A stretch of 64,000 nucleotides of DNA, from contig CM032123.1 of assembly GCA_018894105.1 (NCBI GenBank), forward strand, positions 9,735,001-9,799,000. The letters run 5' to 3'. This stretch comes from Jacaranda mimosifolia. Its lineage: Eukaryota > Streptophyta > Magnoliopsida > Lamiales > Bignoniaceae. Position 1 is the stretch's first letter. The number at the start of each line of letters is the position of its first letter. The notes under the pieces are model-generated. The model did no database searches. It was not told the origin of the DNA and saw only the letters and a list, made by a program, of their open reading frames with translations. Positions 23,238 to 36,779 of this stretch are shown piece after piece. Made by a program: the position numbers and the translations under genes.

Positions 23238-24539
23238 TGTGAGTGATTATATGCCTAAGAGAGGGATGAATTAGGCTATAGGAATTTTATTGCAACAGAA
23301 GTTTGTCACTCAAAATCCTTTTGTCATTCAAAAACTGTTTGAGTCTTTTGCAGAAAAATAGTTTTATACAAACAGTTTTAGTTACTAACTGAAATTTATA
23401 AGTACCAGTTAAGATACCAGTCAAACCACTAATAAATAAAGCAATAAAATATAAGTAAAATGACACTGGTATATATAGAGGTTTAGTAGGCCTACATCCT
23501 CTACCTAAGCTTTCACTTAGGATTTTAAACCTGTCAAGTTAATAAATGTATAAGAATATTTTTACAGATGATAACAGTAATTTGATAGTAGTAAATAGTA
23601 AAGGATTAGAAACAAGCTCTTCTCAATAAGCTAAACCGGAATCCCATACGGGATGAGGCAAATTTCAGAGTACTGTGAAACCAGCTGCTTGTGAATAGGG
23701 ATGGGGGAACTTCTGCTAGATTCATTTGCACAACCTCTGTGGATTGATGCACGAGTTGCTACCACTCCATGCGACAAGTTCTAATCTCTTTTTTCAGATC
23801 GAAACCAAGAACACTGTAGAAGATTCTAGACAGTATCGCCCTACTGGTTTCTTCACCTAGAGGTCCTTAGAGGAACTAAGCGCTGATTTATTCTCTTCAC
23901 GGGATACTTTGAGAGTAGGTATAACTCATGTCCCTCTTCACCATTATGTCGTTCGAGACACAAATCGCCTTGTCCTTATCTCCCAAAAGTCCATCGAATG
24001 CAAGCTCCACTTGACCTTCTTCACCACAAGGTCCCTCGAAAATACACTAGAGTAAGGAATTAGCAACAATTAAGCACAAAATATGTATAAGAGTATCACA
24101 CAAATCCTAAAGACACTTAACAAATTTCTCTCCCAACTTGGTGATCCTCACTTTACAATACTGCAAGATTTCACTTTTATATGCTTATTTCCAATGAATA
24201 TAAGATCTTATAAGGTAAAAATCTGATGGAATTAAATAAGGGAACAAGACAATTTTAGTAATCATGCATTAATTCCTTAAACAATGGGTAATTCAATGGT
24301 TTTAGCATGATATGATTTCTTTCCTAAGTTATAGAGATATAAGTCAATAAGTCAAACTAAAATTGTTATATGATCTTTTAATTATGGAAGGTAAATTCCA
24401 ACAAGTAACAGATGCCAGCAGATAATGCGTAACTGATTTTCGCAGATAATATGGAAAGACATTCATGCTTTTCAGCACATAATTCTAGGAGAGCAATTTT
24501 GTCATGATTAAAACAATGTAAATCATCAAAGGATTAACA
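23238..24539 (-). repeat. Sirevirus-like 5' LTR (1302 bp)
   Basis: Uninterrupted LTR beginning TGTGAGTGATTATATG and ending ATTAACA on the plus strand. It is alignable throughout with 13368-15509 apart from the hAT insertion there and scattered substitutions and small indels. Confidence 0.9.
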
Positions 24540-24544
24540 CAAAC

Positions 24545-27500
24545 CAACATGCTTATGTAAAAATGTAAGGCCTATACCTATTGAGCACATCATAAAATGA
24601 CATCTAATCTCTTGATTACATCTCAATCTTATGGTTTAGTCAAATTAGATTAATCCTATATTTACTATAAGTAACCACCTTTCCAGCTCATCTTATTGCG
24701 AATTTTAATGTAAAGGTGGCCAATTGATGCACGACACGGAGAACAAATTAATCCACTAGCATCATAATAAATAACACAATATAATAATCATTAATTAAAC
24801 CATAAATGTCATTACATAGTTTGGAATACAAAAAGAAAATTAACCTAGTATCATTGTTGCAACATCCATCACAATACAATCCATAATAGTCAAAGAGAGA
24901 GAGAGAGAGAATTTGGAAACTCCTTAAAGTTAGAAATACCCCTTAGAAGTCGTGTTCTCTCTGGTGTACCCAGCCTCTCCAACTGTCCAATTTAGTATTT
25001 CTAGTTTACATTAAGTAGATCAAAATGGATGAAATTCTAAGTTAAAAGGAAACTAAACGAAAACTTGAAAACCTAAGGAAAAGATGAGAGACTCGAGAAG
25101 AAAATTTAGAGAGAAAAAACTCTCAGAGTTCCTAAATTCCTATCTATTGAATGATAGTCTGGCTGATAGCGTTTTTTGCCATTAAGACTCTTTTTATAGC
25201 AAAAAAGGTAGACTTTTAGATGCCATTGCTTCCATCTTTGGGTGTTGCGATGTTGAGATAGGCATCACGTTCCTAATGTCCATCAACCATCTTCACCTTA
25301 GGCACCATGTCACTGAGTTATGCACCATAGCCCCATTGTCCATTATCTCCTGTAATGTGGTAAACTCTAATTTGTAGGATTTTTCCAACTCCTCTTATCT
25401 TCCAAGTGCATTTGAGGCCAGATTATGGGTTCTCTTGCATCCTAGGCACAAGGCAAAATCACATAAACTATATTTATACCAAAATAACATCAAATAACAA
25501 GAAATCACATAAAATTGATAAAATACGCTAAAACATAAAAATAATAATAAAAAAAGTGTTTTCATAGAGAAAGTTCTCCTGAACAAGCTCTTTTACTTCA
25601 CAAAATAAGGATAAAATAACTCTATTTTAGAAAGTTGTTAGGAGTTTTAGTAGATTTATGATGGATCAAGTTAAGTGTTCGTGTGTTGAGCTATAAACTA
25701 TGAACCACATGGTTCCAAGAATTGGGCAAAAGCCCTTCATTCTAAGTTTTTATTTTTTGGATGGACCAAGAATAGGTAGTCGAAATTGAGATTACATATT
25801 TGTTGAGGATAGTAACACCTCTAGTTTGAAAAAAAATTGTAGAGATCACATTTATAATTTCTATTTCTTGTGATTTATATAGAGTAGAGGTGGGCAAATA
25901 GAGGGTGCAGTATCAATGATCATCAAGCACCTGTGTGGGCTTTTTTGAGTTATACTAAAAGGCACTATTCAAAGTGACAACTAAGTTATGCCAAATAACA
26001 TTGTTTAGAGAAACAACTGAGTTGTGCATAGGCAAGTTGAGAGCCTAGAGGAGCTAGCATTTGCTTAATACGATAGTGAACAAAGCTAAGTATCAGCACT
26101 GCACACGCTTTATATATAAGGATGTTGATATATCAATGGGGAAGGATATCATGGATTGTAGTTTAGCAAAGAGTGGAAACCATGGGTGAAAGAGGAGTAT
26201 GAGCAATAAGGAGTTGTCTGTTGGAATAACTAGGTGAAGTTGAACCATAGGTGGAGACTTTTATGAGATAAGGATTAGAATGTTTTTAAGTTATTTAAAT
26301 GCTTTCCACCAAATATAAAGTTATCCCGTATCTGTTTGGGCAATGGGGTTGAAGAGCTATAAAGATCTATCATCCTTTATGTGAGAATAAAATTTGAGGA
26401 GTGGAGTAAAAGGCTTTAACAATGAAGTTTTGTGAAACTATTTCTCTACATTGTTCCTTAAAGTATTGGAAATATCTCCACCAAGTGTTATAGTATGATG
26501 ATTCTATTTGAATAGTGAAAAAGAATCATGTTTAGAGATAACAATGCAGTGTCACTTTTGATATTTCAGGACATTAGGTGGGCGATTCCTTAATAAATGG
26601 ATAATCAACCAATGCTAGAATCTTGTAGAGTTGTAGACGAAATCATGAGCTTGCAATGTTTTAAGCAATGAATGATATTGAGTTCAGTAAAAAAAAACTA
26701 TAGAGGGTGTACTTCCTTGAATTTTTAATCTCTACTACTGTCACTTGACTTTTTATTATTAAATCTATATTTAGAGAACACGTTTAGTAAACTTCAACCA
26801 GCATTTTTGACCATTATTGCACAAAGTGAGCAAATCTTTAAACGAGATAGATGTCTCTAAGGTTTAAGTTAAGCAACTCAAATGAGTGTTTAGAGTACCT
26901 GAAATTGAATCAAGAATCAAATGGGAGATATAAGATCAAGTTAGCCCACAATTAGGTCCATACATGCACCAAATTATGGAGTGCATGAGCCATTGCCCCC
27001 TGGGTAGCGGTAATTGTAGGTAATACCTTTAGGTCAGTTAACAAATGATTAAGGCGAGTATTCCAATGTTGAACTAACTCATAGACATGTGATATGGTTT
27101 CTAACATCATAATAAGGGTTCAATAACTTAAGATATGTGGACATGGGATGCTCCAACATCATGGGCAAGTTGAGGTAAGAGGTAGGGGAATGGGAAGACA
27201 TGTATTTTATACCATTTGGGACTAACGTGATCCTACGACATTTCAGAAAAACTTTGGGCTAGCATGTGGCTCTATTTAGGCGAGATACATACGAAAGGTA
27301 CCATGGCTAGCTATGAGCCTTACACACTTGGAGTGAGTTACAAGCACAAAGATTGTGTTATGGAGTAGAACTGACCTTAAATAGTTAATTGGTTGGGTAT
27401 ACCATTTTGAAAATAAACATTGGCATTGAGACATGAGCTTGGATGAACATGAGTATTGTGAATTGATGAGTATGCATAGAATTGTGAATGCAATCAAATA

Positions 27501-27640
27501 TTTATGCTAGTAAGTTTTCATGGCTGAAATGAGCAAGGGACATCATAAAGATTTGAGATAGAGTAAAACTAATCAAAATTTGAGTGGAACATGAGACAGA
27601 GGAAGATAAGTAGTACAATGAAAAAGTGCTAGGATTTATT
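24545..27640. other. Intergenic, no gene recognised
   Basis: Mostly stop-rich in all frames. A GA microsatellite lies at about 24895-24911. From about 25640 to 27640 the base composition is more even and resembles decayed retroelement leader or LTR sequence. No LTR end, primer site or protein motif could be fixed. Confidence 0.35.
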
Positions 27641-28329
27641 TTTGACCATGATAATTTTGTATATCTCTTACCTTTCATAGCACTTGTATTACCATTATAA
27701 TTGGCAATTCTCTAGCTCATCTCAAATCGAACAATCAATTATTCATTAGCTTGAATTACTCCTAGTTTCTGCATTGTGAAGATTATGCCAGATTTAAGTC
27801 TGGAATTTAACCATTAGCAATGTGAAAAAGTATGGAAGAAACTCTATTTAAAGACATGAAAGATAAAAAAAGAAAGATATAATACATGATTAAGTGCGAT
27901 TTAGAGTTATGTTAAAGTACCAATTCTTGGTGAAGAAGAGTTGTCTTTATAGCTTTGCAATATCCCTTTTTATATTGCAGTGTTCTATTAAGAAGTCATT
28001 TATTCATAAGTTGTATCGGTTTGGTTGTGGTGAACACAACTAAGTTGTTTCTAGTCTCTTGTTTTATATTGTAACTATTGCTGTTTGGATCTTGAAATAA
28101 TATTGCAGGCTAAAAAATCCTAATTGAAAAAATTAGATAGCGGATGTAGGCTTGACAAACTACTGTAAATCCATTATGTCATTATTTTATTACTTATTGC
28201 CTTTTATTATCTCCGAAACTTTTGGTTACATCTTAAACTTTCAGTTCTTTTGTTTTACTAAAATAATTTTTTAAATATCTAAAGACTCCTTGAGTTAATT
28301 TTTCCCTTTTGGCGCATTATAAACTTTCA
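27640..28329 (+). repeat. Probable 5' LTR (3' part) of second copia element
   Basis: The right end is set by a copia-like primer site immediately downstream. GCGGATGTAGGCTTGACAAAC and GTGAACACAAC...GTTGTTTC strings resemble R/U5 sequences of plant copia LTRs. The left end is not identifiable and no partner LTR exists in the window. Confidence 0.4.
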
Positions 28330-28352
28330 ATTGGTACCAAAGCCTCGAGCTC
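28330..28352 (+). other. Primer-binding site of second copia element
   Basis: ATTGGTACCAAAGCCTCG lies just before the gag relic and resembles the initiator tRNA-Met complement ATTGGTATCAGAGC, with two mismatches. It fixes the plus orientation of this element. Confidence 0.6.
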
Positions 28353-28399
28353 CTAGATGCATAGATAAGTTGTAACCAACTTGAGTTTAAAAGATCCTA

Positions 28400-29978
28400 A
28401 TGACCACTCTAATTTTGATGTTTATGCAAAAGGATAGTCCTATACTCGTCCGCCTCTGTTTGATAGAACAAATTACTCAACCTGAAAAAATTAGATAAAG
28501 AGTTTTTCATAGCACTAGACTATGAACTTTGGAGTACAGGCATCGATGGTCTACTTGTTTCAACAAACAAGGACATGTCTCTGAAAAATAGATTCGAGCT
28601 TACCACTGAGGATAAAAGGATCTTATCCATGAACATAAGGAGAAAAAATTCTTTCCTCTACACTAATCAAGGAAGAATACAACTGAATTAACACTTTTTC
28701 CTTGGCATATGGAACATGTTCCAAGTTACCCATGAGCGAACAACTTAGTTAAAATAAGAAAGGATTATCTTACTCATTCACCAATATGAATTATTTTTAA
28801 TGAAAATAGATGAATCAATTAGTCAAATGTATGCTTGATTCATGGAGATTGTTAACTCAATGTTAGCATTGAGAAAAACCTTATATGAAAGTGAGCAAGT
28901 GTAGAAGATCATCCATTCTCTATCTAAAGAGTGGACTCCTAGAGTTACAGCCATTCACGAAGCAAAGAACTTGGATTACTATTCATGGGAATGTTCATCG
29001 GATTTCTCACTTTACATGAAATGACTCTACTTACTAAGGAAGAAAGTTTCAAAGGCAAAAATAAGAAAACTCTCGTCTTCAATGTAGATTAATTTGACTG
29101 GAGCAATGATATTGGAGATGTAGATGAAGAAACACTCCATGAAGAGATTGCTATGGTGACGATACAACTGCGACAATCTACTCAAGCAAAAAACCACTTT
29201 AAGAGATATACTAGAGGAAGTTCCAAACAAAATAGCCATGAACAACCAAAATTTGATCCGATCATTTTTCACGAATGCCGCAAAGCTGGTCACAAAGGAC
29301 CGAATTTTCCAAAGTTGAATTGAAAAGTTAACAAAAATCTAAATTAGAGGGCATAACCATCACTTGGGATGATTTTGATACAAACCAGTTATCAAGGATA
29401 ATTACCTTATGACACACAAACATGTATCTATGTGTTTTGAATTTCATTTAAGTGATTTTGATGATAATCATGATAGAATTAGTTCTTTCAATCTATATGC
29501 AAACTGTCACAAAGAAATATTGAAAGTTCATGAAGAAATTAGATTCCATAAGGATTAGCTTCAAAACATTTATGATAAAAAAAATTGAACTTAATTGAGG
29601 ACGATTTGAAACATAGAAAAAAGAAAATTGAGAATAGAAATAGATTAGTAGAAAAAAAAATTCACAAGATAGAAGAAGAAAATTCAATATTATTACAGGA
29701 AAATTATAATCTAAAAAGGACTATTAAAGAAAATTTCAAATAAAATGTTCTCATGCTTAGTACTTGACACCCCACATACACGCTAGGAGCAAAAACTATA
29801 TATATATATATATATTAAAACAAAATGTCCTATTTGTTGCAAAATTGGTCCACATCATATAAATATCTACTAAAAGAGATATCATAATCAAATTTGTTTG
29901 GGTTCCTAAATCTAACAAACAAGGACTCGACAGAATGTTGATACCTAAAATACCATATCTATTTTGTAGGAGTGAACA

Positions 29979-30011
<33 letters not shown>

Positions 30012-30420
30012 AAAGATGGATAGTATCTGAACAGTGGATGTTCCATACACATGATAGTAGATAAATCTGCCTTCTGAAAACTAGAATTTCAATGGAGGAG
30101 ATGTACTTTTTATCGATAATACCAAATGAAAAATAATCAAAAAATGCATTGTTGGAAATGCCCCTGAAAATTGCATTTGATAATGCTTAGCTAGTTGATG
30201 GATTGATACACAATCTATTGAGTATTAACCAACTTTGCAACAATAGCTATCAGGAACAATTTCAGCTATCAAATTGTATGGCATACAAATATGATAAAAT
30301 CATTTTTACAATATTTAGAAAAAGAAACATTTATTACATAAACCTAGATAATCTTTCTAGTCAAAATATTGAATGGAATATTTTAGTTATACATGGCATA
30401 AACGCCTAGAGCATGCTAAC
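28400..30420 (+). pseudogene. Second copia element, truncated gag-pol
   Basis: Plus-strand protein traces in order: RPPLFDGTNYST and FIALDYELW (Gag start, 28445-28535), RFELTTEDKRILS, a Gag tail with KSGLLELQPF in a shifted frame for KEWTPRVTAIHEAKNLDY (28925-28985), a knuckle relic ECRKAGHKGPN (29275-29310), a charged coiled spacer (29480-29740), and a GAG-pre-integrase piece LIHNLLSINQLCNNSY ... RKRNIYYINLDNLSSQN (30203-30372). Integrase core, RT and RNase H are absent: the element stops near 30420 where the AT-rich array begins. Stops and frameshifts are numerous. The spacer suggests the same broad Sirevirus-like lineage as the 13-24 kb element, but in the opposite orientation. Confidence 0.8.
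29978..30006. repeat. Poly(A) tract, 29 bases
   Basis: A homopolymer run inside the second copia relic, between knuckle/spacer and GAG-pre-integrase sequence. It is not at an element end, so it is a slippage-prone tract or assembly-sensitive site rather than a retroposon tail. Confidence 0.8.
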
Positions 30421-30434
30421 ATGGAATTCTTAAA

Positions 30435-32201
30435 TTATGAATAAATAAACACATACACACACACACACAAATATATATATAACCAGGTCTATATATAAGT
30501 TTATTTTTCAATGCAATTTAATCGACATGTCTTGCTTAAGCTAAAAATCCTAACAATAGTTCATATTAAAAATTATTTAGACACACAATTTACTACTTCA
30601 AAATAAACTAATATTTATCTTTTCTTTTTCTCCACTTCTATAAAATCATTCTCTTTGTGAATTAAATTATTTTTCTTAAATAATGCAAATATTTTATAAT
30701 ATTTATATTATCTTCTAAATCTTTTTATTTTTATATTTATGAATCATGATAATTTAGGAAAAAATTTGAGTCCTAATTTAAGTATTTCTTTTATGTGCTA
30801 ATGATGTGGATAAGTTAATTTTATCCATTTTTTCCATGTCAATATATTTTTATATTTGATATCTTATCAATATTTATTTTAATATTAATATAAAAATCTA
30901 TACTTTTCATTTCTATTGCTACGTATTTAATTTTACTAAATACTCAATGTGTGTGTGTATATATATATTGACATATATATATAACTTTATAAATTTTTAT
31001 AATAATTTTTATAACTCTCTTTTACGAATTTATAATTTTTATAACTCCCTATTGTATTGTCTAATATTTATGTTTTTTAATATAATTACGGACGAACATA
31101 TACATATGTATATATATACATTATTTTGTATATATATATAGATGTATTTATCAATGTTACAATTTAATTAATATGTCTTGCTTTATACGTATTTTGTATA
31201 TATAATCTTTTTATATATATGAGTATTATAGTAATATAGAATTTATTATAATTTAATTTTAAGCATATTACACTATGTTTTCCTATGAGATATTACCTAA
31301 AAAAAATTTAAAATATATGTACCAGAATATTCTAAACGTACAATTTGTTATTTAAAAATATAAAAAAATATTTGTCTGATTTTTTCTCAAACTCTATACG
31401 ATCATTTTCTTGGTACGCCACAATTTTTTTTCTTTTCTTGAAGATATATGTATGTACAATGCTCATATCTTTTTCTAATGTTTTAATTTTTATGGCAATA
31501 AACTAAGATAGTTTATAAAGAAATTTGAAACCTCAAATTTATGGCAAATTAAAATATTTTATCTTCTATCACCTAAGTTCATTTTTCAATGTTGAATTCT
31601 TTAATTTCTTCAAACTAAGTCAATGTGAAAGCAATTTTCTTTATCTTATCTTCTACTATATTTATGCATAATTGATTGAATTTATAAAGTAATTTAACAT
31701 TTAGGCATTAATTTCTATCTAAAAATAGATTAATGAATGAGATTTGATCTAATGATACATAAACTATAGTTATATAAAATATTATTATGTCTCATTTACA
31801 TCATCAATTATATTATATCAATAAAATTCTTAATTTTTTTTAAGTATTATATTTGTAATTTTTTTTAAAAAGTATTAATATCTAAATTATAGTTAAAATT
31901 AAATAAAATAAATCTAATATATGTAAAGTAAAATGATGTTCAAGTCTATTTTAAGTATATTTTTATGTGTCAATGATGTGGATAAATTATTTCGTAGATA
32001 TATGCCATATAAATGTATTCCATATAAAATATATGTAACTCCCTATAATATATTTCCATATTTCTCTTTTCTATATGTCAGCATAGTTCCATATGTAATA
32101 TACATGTAACATTCTATATTAACTTTTGTAATTCCCTACATTAATATATAATTTTTGTATCTCCTTCTTATATTATTAATTTTATTCTTTTTGCCTATAT
32201 C

Positions 32202-32254
<53 letters not shown>

Positions 32255-32518
32255 CTACAAATAATAATATTCTATCAATGTTTATTTTAATATTAATGTA
32301 AAAAGATTATATTAGTTCATCTTTTGTAACCCCATATCTAATTTTGATAAATATTCAATATATATATATACACACACATATTAATATAAAATTTTTATAT
32401 TAATTTTTATAACTCCTTATTTTAATATTTAGTTTTTGTACTTCTTTTTAAAAATATTGTCTAATAGTTTCTTCTAAATTTTGTCATTTGCACTCTCAAA
32501 ATTTAATATTTTTAATAA
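30435..32518. repeat. AT-rich tandem array, unit 1
   Basis: Begins TTATGAATAAATA followed by a CA run and ATAACCAGGTCTATATATAAG. The same string begins unit 2 at 32519 and unit 3 at about 46108. Unit length is about 2.08 kb. Shared anchors include TCAATGCAATTTAATCGACAT, TTCTTGGTACGCCACAATTT and TTGAATTCTTTAATTTCT. It holds a 45-base (CA)n run at 32203-32247. Internally, 30780-31000 resembles 31950-32370, so the unit itself looks like an older duplication. No coding sequence. Confidence 0.8.
32203..32247. repeat. (CA)n microsatellite
   Basis: An uninterrupted CA run of about 22 repeats at the junction between array sub-repeats. Units 2 and 3 have only short or no CA at the corresponding place. 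Confidence 0.85.
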
Positions 32519-32985
32519 TTATGAATAAATACACACACGCACACATTTATATAACCAGGTCAATACATAAGTTCATTTGTCAATGCAATTTAATCGACAT
32601 GTCTTGCTATTAAGTTAAAAATCCTAACAATAGTTTATATTAAAAATTATTCAGACATAAAATTTACTACTTCAAAATAAGCTAATATTTATCTTTTTTT
32701 TACCGCACTTCTATAAAAAAAATTTCCCGCACTTCTATAAAATCATTCTCTTTGTGAATTAAATTATTTTTCTTAAATAATGCAAATATTTTATAATATT
32801 TATATTATTTTCTAATATTTTTTGTTTTTATATTTATGAATCTTGATAATTTAGAAAAAAAAAATTGAATCCTAATTTAAGTATTTCTTTTATTTTCTAA
32901 TGATGCATATAAGTTAATTTTATCCATTTTTTCCATGTCAACGTATTTTTATATTTGATATCTTATCAATATTTATTTCAATATT

Positions 32986-35900
32986 TGTGGCACCCCACTC
33001 AAGAGTAATCCCTAAGTTGAGATGTCACCAGTTTAGTCTTAAATCTAACCCCTAAGACAGTTGATAGGCCCATAAAAATTTCAAAACTTATCAGAGACAG
33101 CAACAGACTTCGACTTAAGCAAACCTCAACAAAAGTATTATATACCTACATAGCTGATCCCATAACATTGATCATATTATAAATATTACAGATCATTAAT
33201 TCAAACCTAACGTATCACAATATCTCTAAGTTAAAGCTTAACATTCAAGTGAACCTATATACACATATAAACACATGTTCTATTACAAAATATATTTCCT
33301 TCAGTCCAAGCTAGAAGTCTGTGTCCATCACTCAATCCTGTATGAAAAGATCAAGGATAAAACAGGAGGGTAAATCCAAAGACTTAGTGAGGGATAATAT
33401 TCAGTAGTAGATCATAAGGGCTCTGTTGAAGAGGAAACAATTCAACAGATCATAAACTAACAAACAATGCAATCAGAACATGAGCGTATCAGAACACAAG
33501 CATTATCAAATTCAAGGTTACTAATAGGTACTAGCTGGGGAGTTGTTACCATCGGCTCAAACGGCCCGGGATTGTCTCAACCGGATCAGTTCAGGAGGAA
33601 TTGTCCGTCTCAACCGAATCAGTGAGGAAATGCAGTCAGCTCGTTCGGCCCGGACAACAACCTGATCTAGACCAAGAAACTACACCATCATTGTTGCTCC
33701 ATGAGCGGAATACAAACAATCAGAACACAATTAAAATAAAGTAAATTGAGTAACATATGCAATTTAACAAATCAGAACAGAATGTGTATATCAAATTCTC
33801 CTTATTCTAATTAGTCAAACTTACCCAAGCGTGATAGCTTGGTACATGGCAATTGTCTATGCGGACTACATGACGCATAGCTGATACCTAAGTGGGCTGC
33901 CTAGCGTACCGCTAACATCCAGACGGGTTGCTTGGCATGTCGCAGGTATCTAAGCATTCCACCAGGATTGGCGCTTGGCCCAACTGATCTTCATACGTAT
34001 CAAGGGTTAGTAAACGGATTGCCGACAAGGCAAAATATTATCAGGTAAATAGATTTGGATAAACAATAAGATAAACAGATTCAGATAAGCCAATAAGGTC
34101 ACATAATGTTTTATGGATAAAAAAATATGCCGGCAAGGCAACAGAACGGTACAAAACAGCCAACAAGGCAAACCAATAACGTACAGGACAGACTCAGACA
34201 AGCTGACAGGACTGTAGAGGTGATAAGCAGTACGAAATCTAGCTGATCAATATCAAACAAGACAAGGAAACACATAACGATAACAGATAATTGAACAGTA
34301 ATCGATAGTAAAACGGTAACAGATAACAGAACCGTAACAGATAATAGAATGAGATTTCAAGCAATTCACATATTCCAATAACCAAGATGCAGTTACAGTA
34401 CAAAAATAAGTTTAACCCTCTCGGGGTTTATCACAATAACAGTTAGGTGTAAACAAGTGTCAGACTAGCAGACCCTCACAAGGCATACAAAACAGATACC
34501 CAAGAGGTTAGACCCTTACCTCCATAGCCTCAGAAAGTGTAGTTACAGCTTACTAGTCCACGGAACCCTGCTCCTCGTCACCTAACCAAAAGAATAGGTC
34601 CACTGTCAAAATTCTCATTCGATCCTATAATTATAATTACGAAAAACAGTCTAAATTCAATAATTACTCAGTTAATATGGTAATTAGGGTCCGTTTTGGT
34701 ACTGTCGTTACAGAACGTGCTAATTACACCGTTATTACAAAAATATGTACGAGATTCATATCGACTCTAGTAAAGAGATATAATCAAGTCCCTAATCACA
34801 TAATTAACCTCGCCATAATATACTAAATCAATAATAATAATCCAATTATCCTTAATAACCCAATTTTATCACATAGGTCTCAAATTCACAAAATTAGGAT
34901 TTTCTTCCTTTATTTAACTCGATTAAACCAAAATTAGCATATGGTAATGCAAATCTGGGCCCGTTAAACTTTATAAATACACATGCATGGCATATATCTA
35001 AATCTCTATATCCAATTCTTACATCTTCTCGACATAATACAAGGTTTAGAGGAAATAAACGGTGCAAGGTATAAGTCCTAATTCTGATATTTACCCAAGA
35101 TTTTCTTATTGAGACTCTGGATTCACAAACCAATACCGCAAACACGATCACTGCAATGAGGTGAAGAAACTGCCTCAACACTGTTGCCGCGCCACTATCG
35201 AAAATGGTCATCACCACTACTAATCAATACATCTCAACACCACAAACCCAATTCCCACATCAATTTAAAGCTTTGTTGCCAAATTGATGGCCAATTACAG
35301 ACTTGAAGTTACTACATCACCACTTGTTACTGTCACATGTTTCTTCAATTCCACCGTCGTTGGAGGTCGAAGCCCAGAACCGAGCACACCAATCTATTCC
35401 TTAAGTTGAACTCTACCAGAACTACCACCCAGACGCCAACTTCGGTCACTGCTCCATCGTGCCTGTCACTCGCCCTCGTTGGTCAATTTTTATCTCCATA
35501 ATTTTGGAGGTCCGCTGGAGTAAAGCCTTGCATGTAGTTTCTATGCGGTCCTGGAGATGAGGATAAAGTTTTGGTGGGGTGGGATTCGCTATCCAGGTCT
35601 GCTAGAGAAAGTCACCGAAAAAGATGGATAGTCGTGTGAGGAAGAGAAATGGAAAAATTGGGGGAAGGGTGGAAGTCATATATGTAGGACATCTTGCGAA
35701 TTTTTGAACTAACCCCCAATATTTTTCCCCAACTTTCAATTGAATCCTCCAAAGTATGATAAAACCTCAATTCAGCCCCTAGACTAAGTTAGTGCCTAAG
35801 ATTTGCCTCGTTGACCTAAAATATTCTTATTTAGACCCACAAAGCTCCCCAAATGTCGTTCAATTAAGTTTTCTTCAAATTACAGTTTCAAAACTTTCTA

Positions 35901-36014
35901 TCTCCATACAATTAAGTCATTCTTATCTATATTTGAGCCCTAAAATTTTTGTAAAGTTAGTATCTTAATTTTTAAATCTTTATTTTCCAAATACCAAATT
36001 TAGGGGGTGTTACA
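32986..36014 (-). repeat. LARD-like 3' LTR (3029 bp)
   Basis: Full-length partner of 38566-41589. It contains a GC-richer patch (about 33820-33970) with imperfect repeats of CGGGTTGCTTGGCAT and a block of short repeats around AACAGATAACAG (about 34275-34350). Short open frames such as 34894-35217 (minus) are not conserved as whole proteins in the other copies and are not called genes. Confidence 0.88.
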
Positions 36015-36032
36015 ATCCTTCCTCCTTAAAAG
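36015..36032 (-). other. Polypurine tract of the LARD-like element
   Basis: On the minus strand, TTTTAAGGAGGAAGGAT directly precedes the 3' LTR start TGTAACACCCCC. Confidence 0.75.
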
Positions 36033-36779
36033 AATCTGGTCCCCAGATTATCATCTTTGATTGGATAAACTTTGGTCGGCATGGGTACATATAACACTCT
36101 TGTTTCCTCGTTACCCCAGTCATATGTGAATTTTTCTCATTATCAGGATATACCTCATCAATTCCTTGGTGACATTTATCTTGCTAAGGTATTAGGAATC
36201 TCTATTTCCTAATTCTCTTCAACATATCCATTTTACTAAGGCATGTGGTGTCACCCTATATTTCTAGAATTGACCTATAATCCCATAATTCATGGTTCCA
36301 TTATCCATCATCACTTAAAGTTTTCTTGATTTCCACGATCAAACTTAAGTGAAGTAAATTAAACTTTCCCAAAAAGAAATTTAAACCTCCTTGGTGATTC
36401 CATAATACCGCTAAGCACTTCATGCTCATCGTCACATATCATTCCTTTACTTAAAAATTTCTCCATTCTATCCTGATAGTATGCATACTATCATTTAATA
36501 GATCACAAAAGCAGCTATAGCAACAAATGACTAACAATACCACAAGTTAATACTTACACAATATTTATATTAAGGAGTGGTCAAGTTCAAACTTAATATA
36601 CTAGACTTCATAACATATCATACATTCTCAAACAGCTAGCTACAGGTTCACAAAAACTAAACATATTAGGTACAGGCACGAACAAGATGTATGTTGCTTC
36701 CTAGACACTATTTGGGATATAAAGCTAAAGATATGCGGTATCAAACTCTCTTCTGACATTCAAAAACTTAGATAGAACC

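Larger units (their letters stand above)
13368..24539 (-). mobile_element. Sirevirus-like Ty1/copia retrotransposon (11.2 kb, minus strand)
   Basis: Both LTRs begin TGTGAGTGATTATATG on the plus strand and end in (G/A)ATAACA or ATTAACA. The element is bordered by the 5-bp duplication CAAAC (13363-13367 and 24540-24544). Internal order on the minus strand is 5' LTR, PBS, gag with zinc knuckle, second knuckle, protease, integrase, reverse transcriptase, RNase H, an extra ORF, PPT, 3' LTR. Integrase before reverse transcriptase defines Ty1/copia. The long gag spacer and an extra ORF after pol fit the Sirevirus (Maximus/SIRE) lineage. Stops and frameshifts are frequent, so it is not autonomous. 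Two non-autonomous hAT elements are nested in it (13544-14374 and 18119-18934). Confidence 0.92.

Noticed and set aside
29978..30006. Poly(A) as the tail of a retroposed gene or LINE
   Set aside because: Copia protein traces continue on both sides in the same orientation, and there is no target duplication around it.
33540..33660. Repeated CAACCGGATCAG/CAACCGAATCAG strings considered as a CRISPR-like array
   Set aside because: Plant nuclear DNA, only two or three imperfect copies within an LTR, no regular spacer structure.
34894..35217. 107-codon minus-strand frame in the 3-kb LTR, with a partial counterpart at 40586-40771
   Set aside because: The similarity is simply that of the two LTRs; the frame is shortened in the partner and absent as a protein in the solo LTR.
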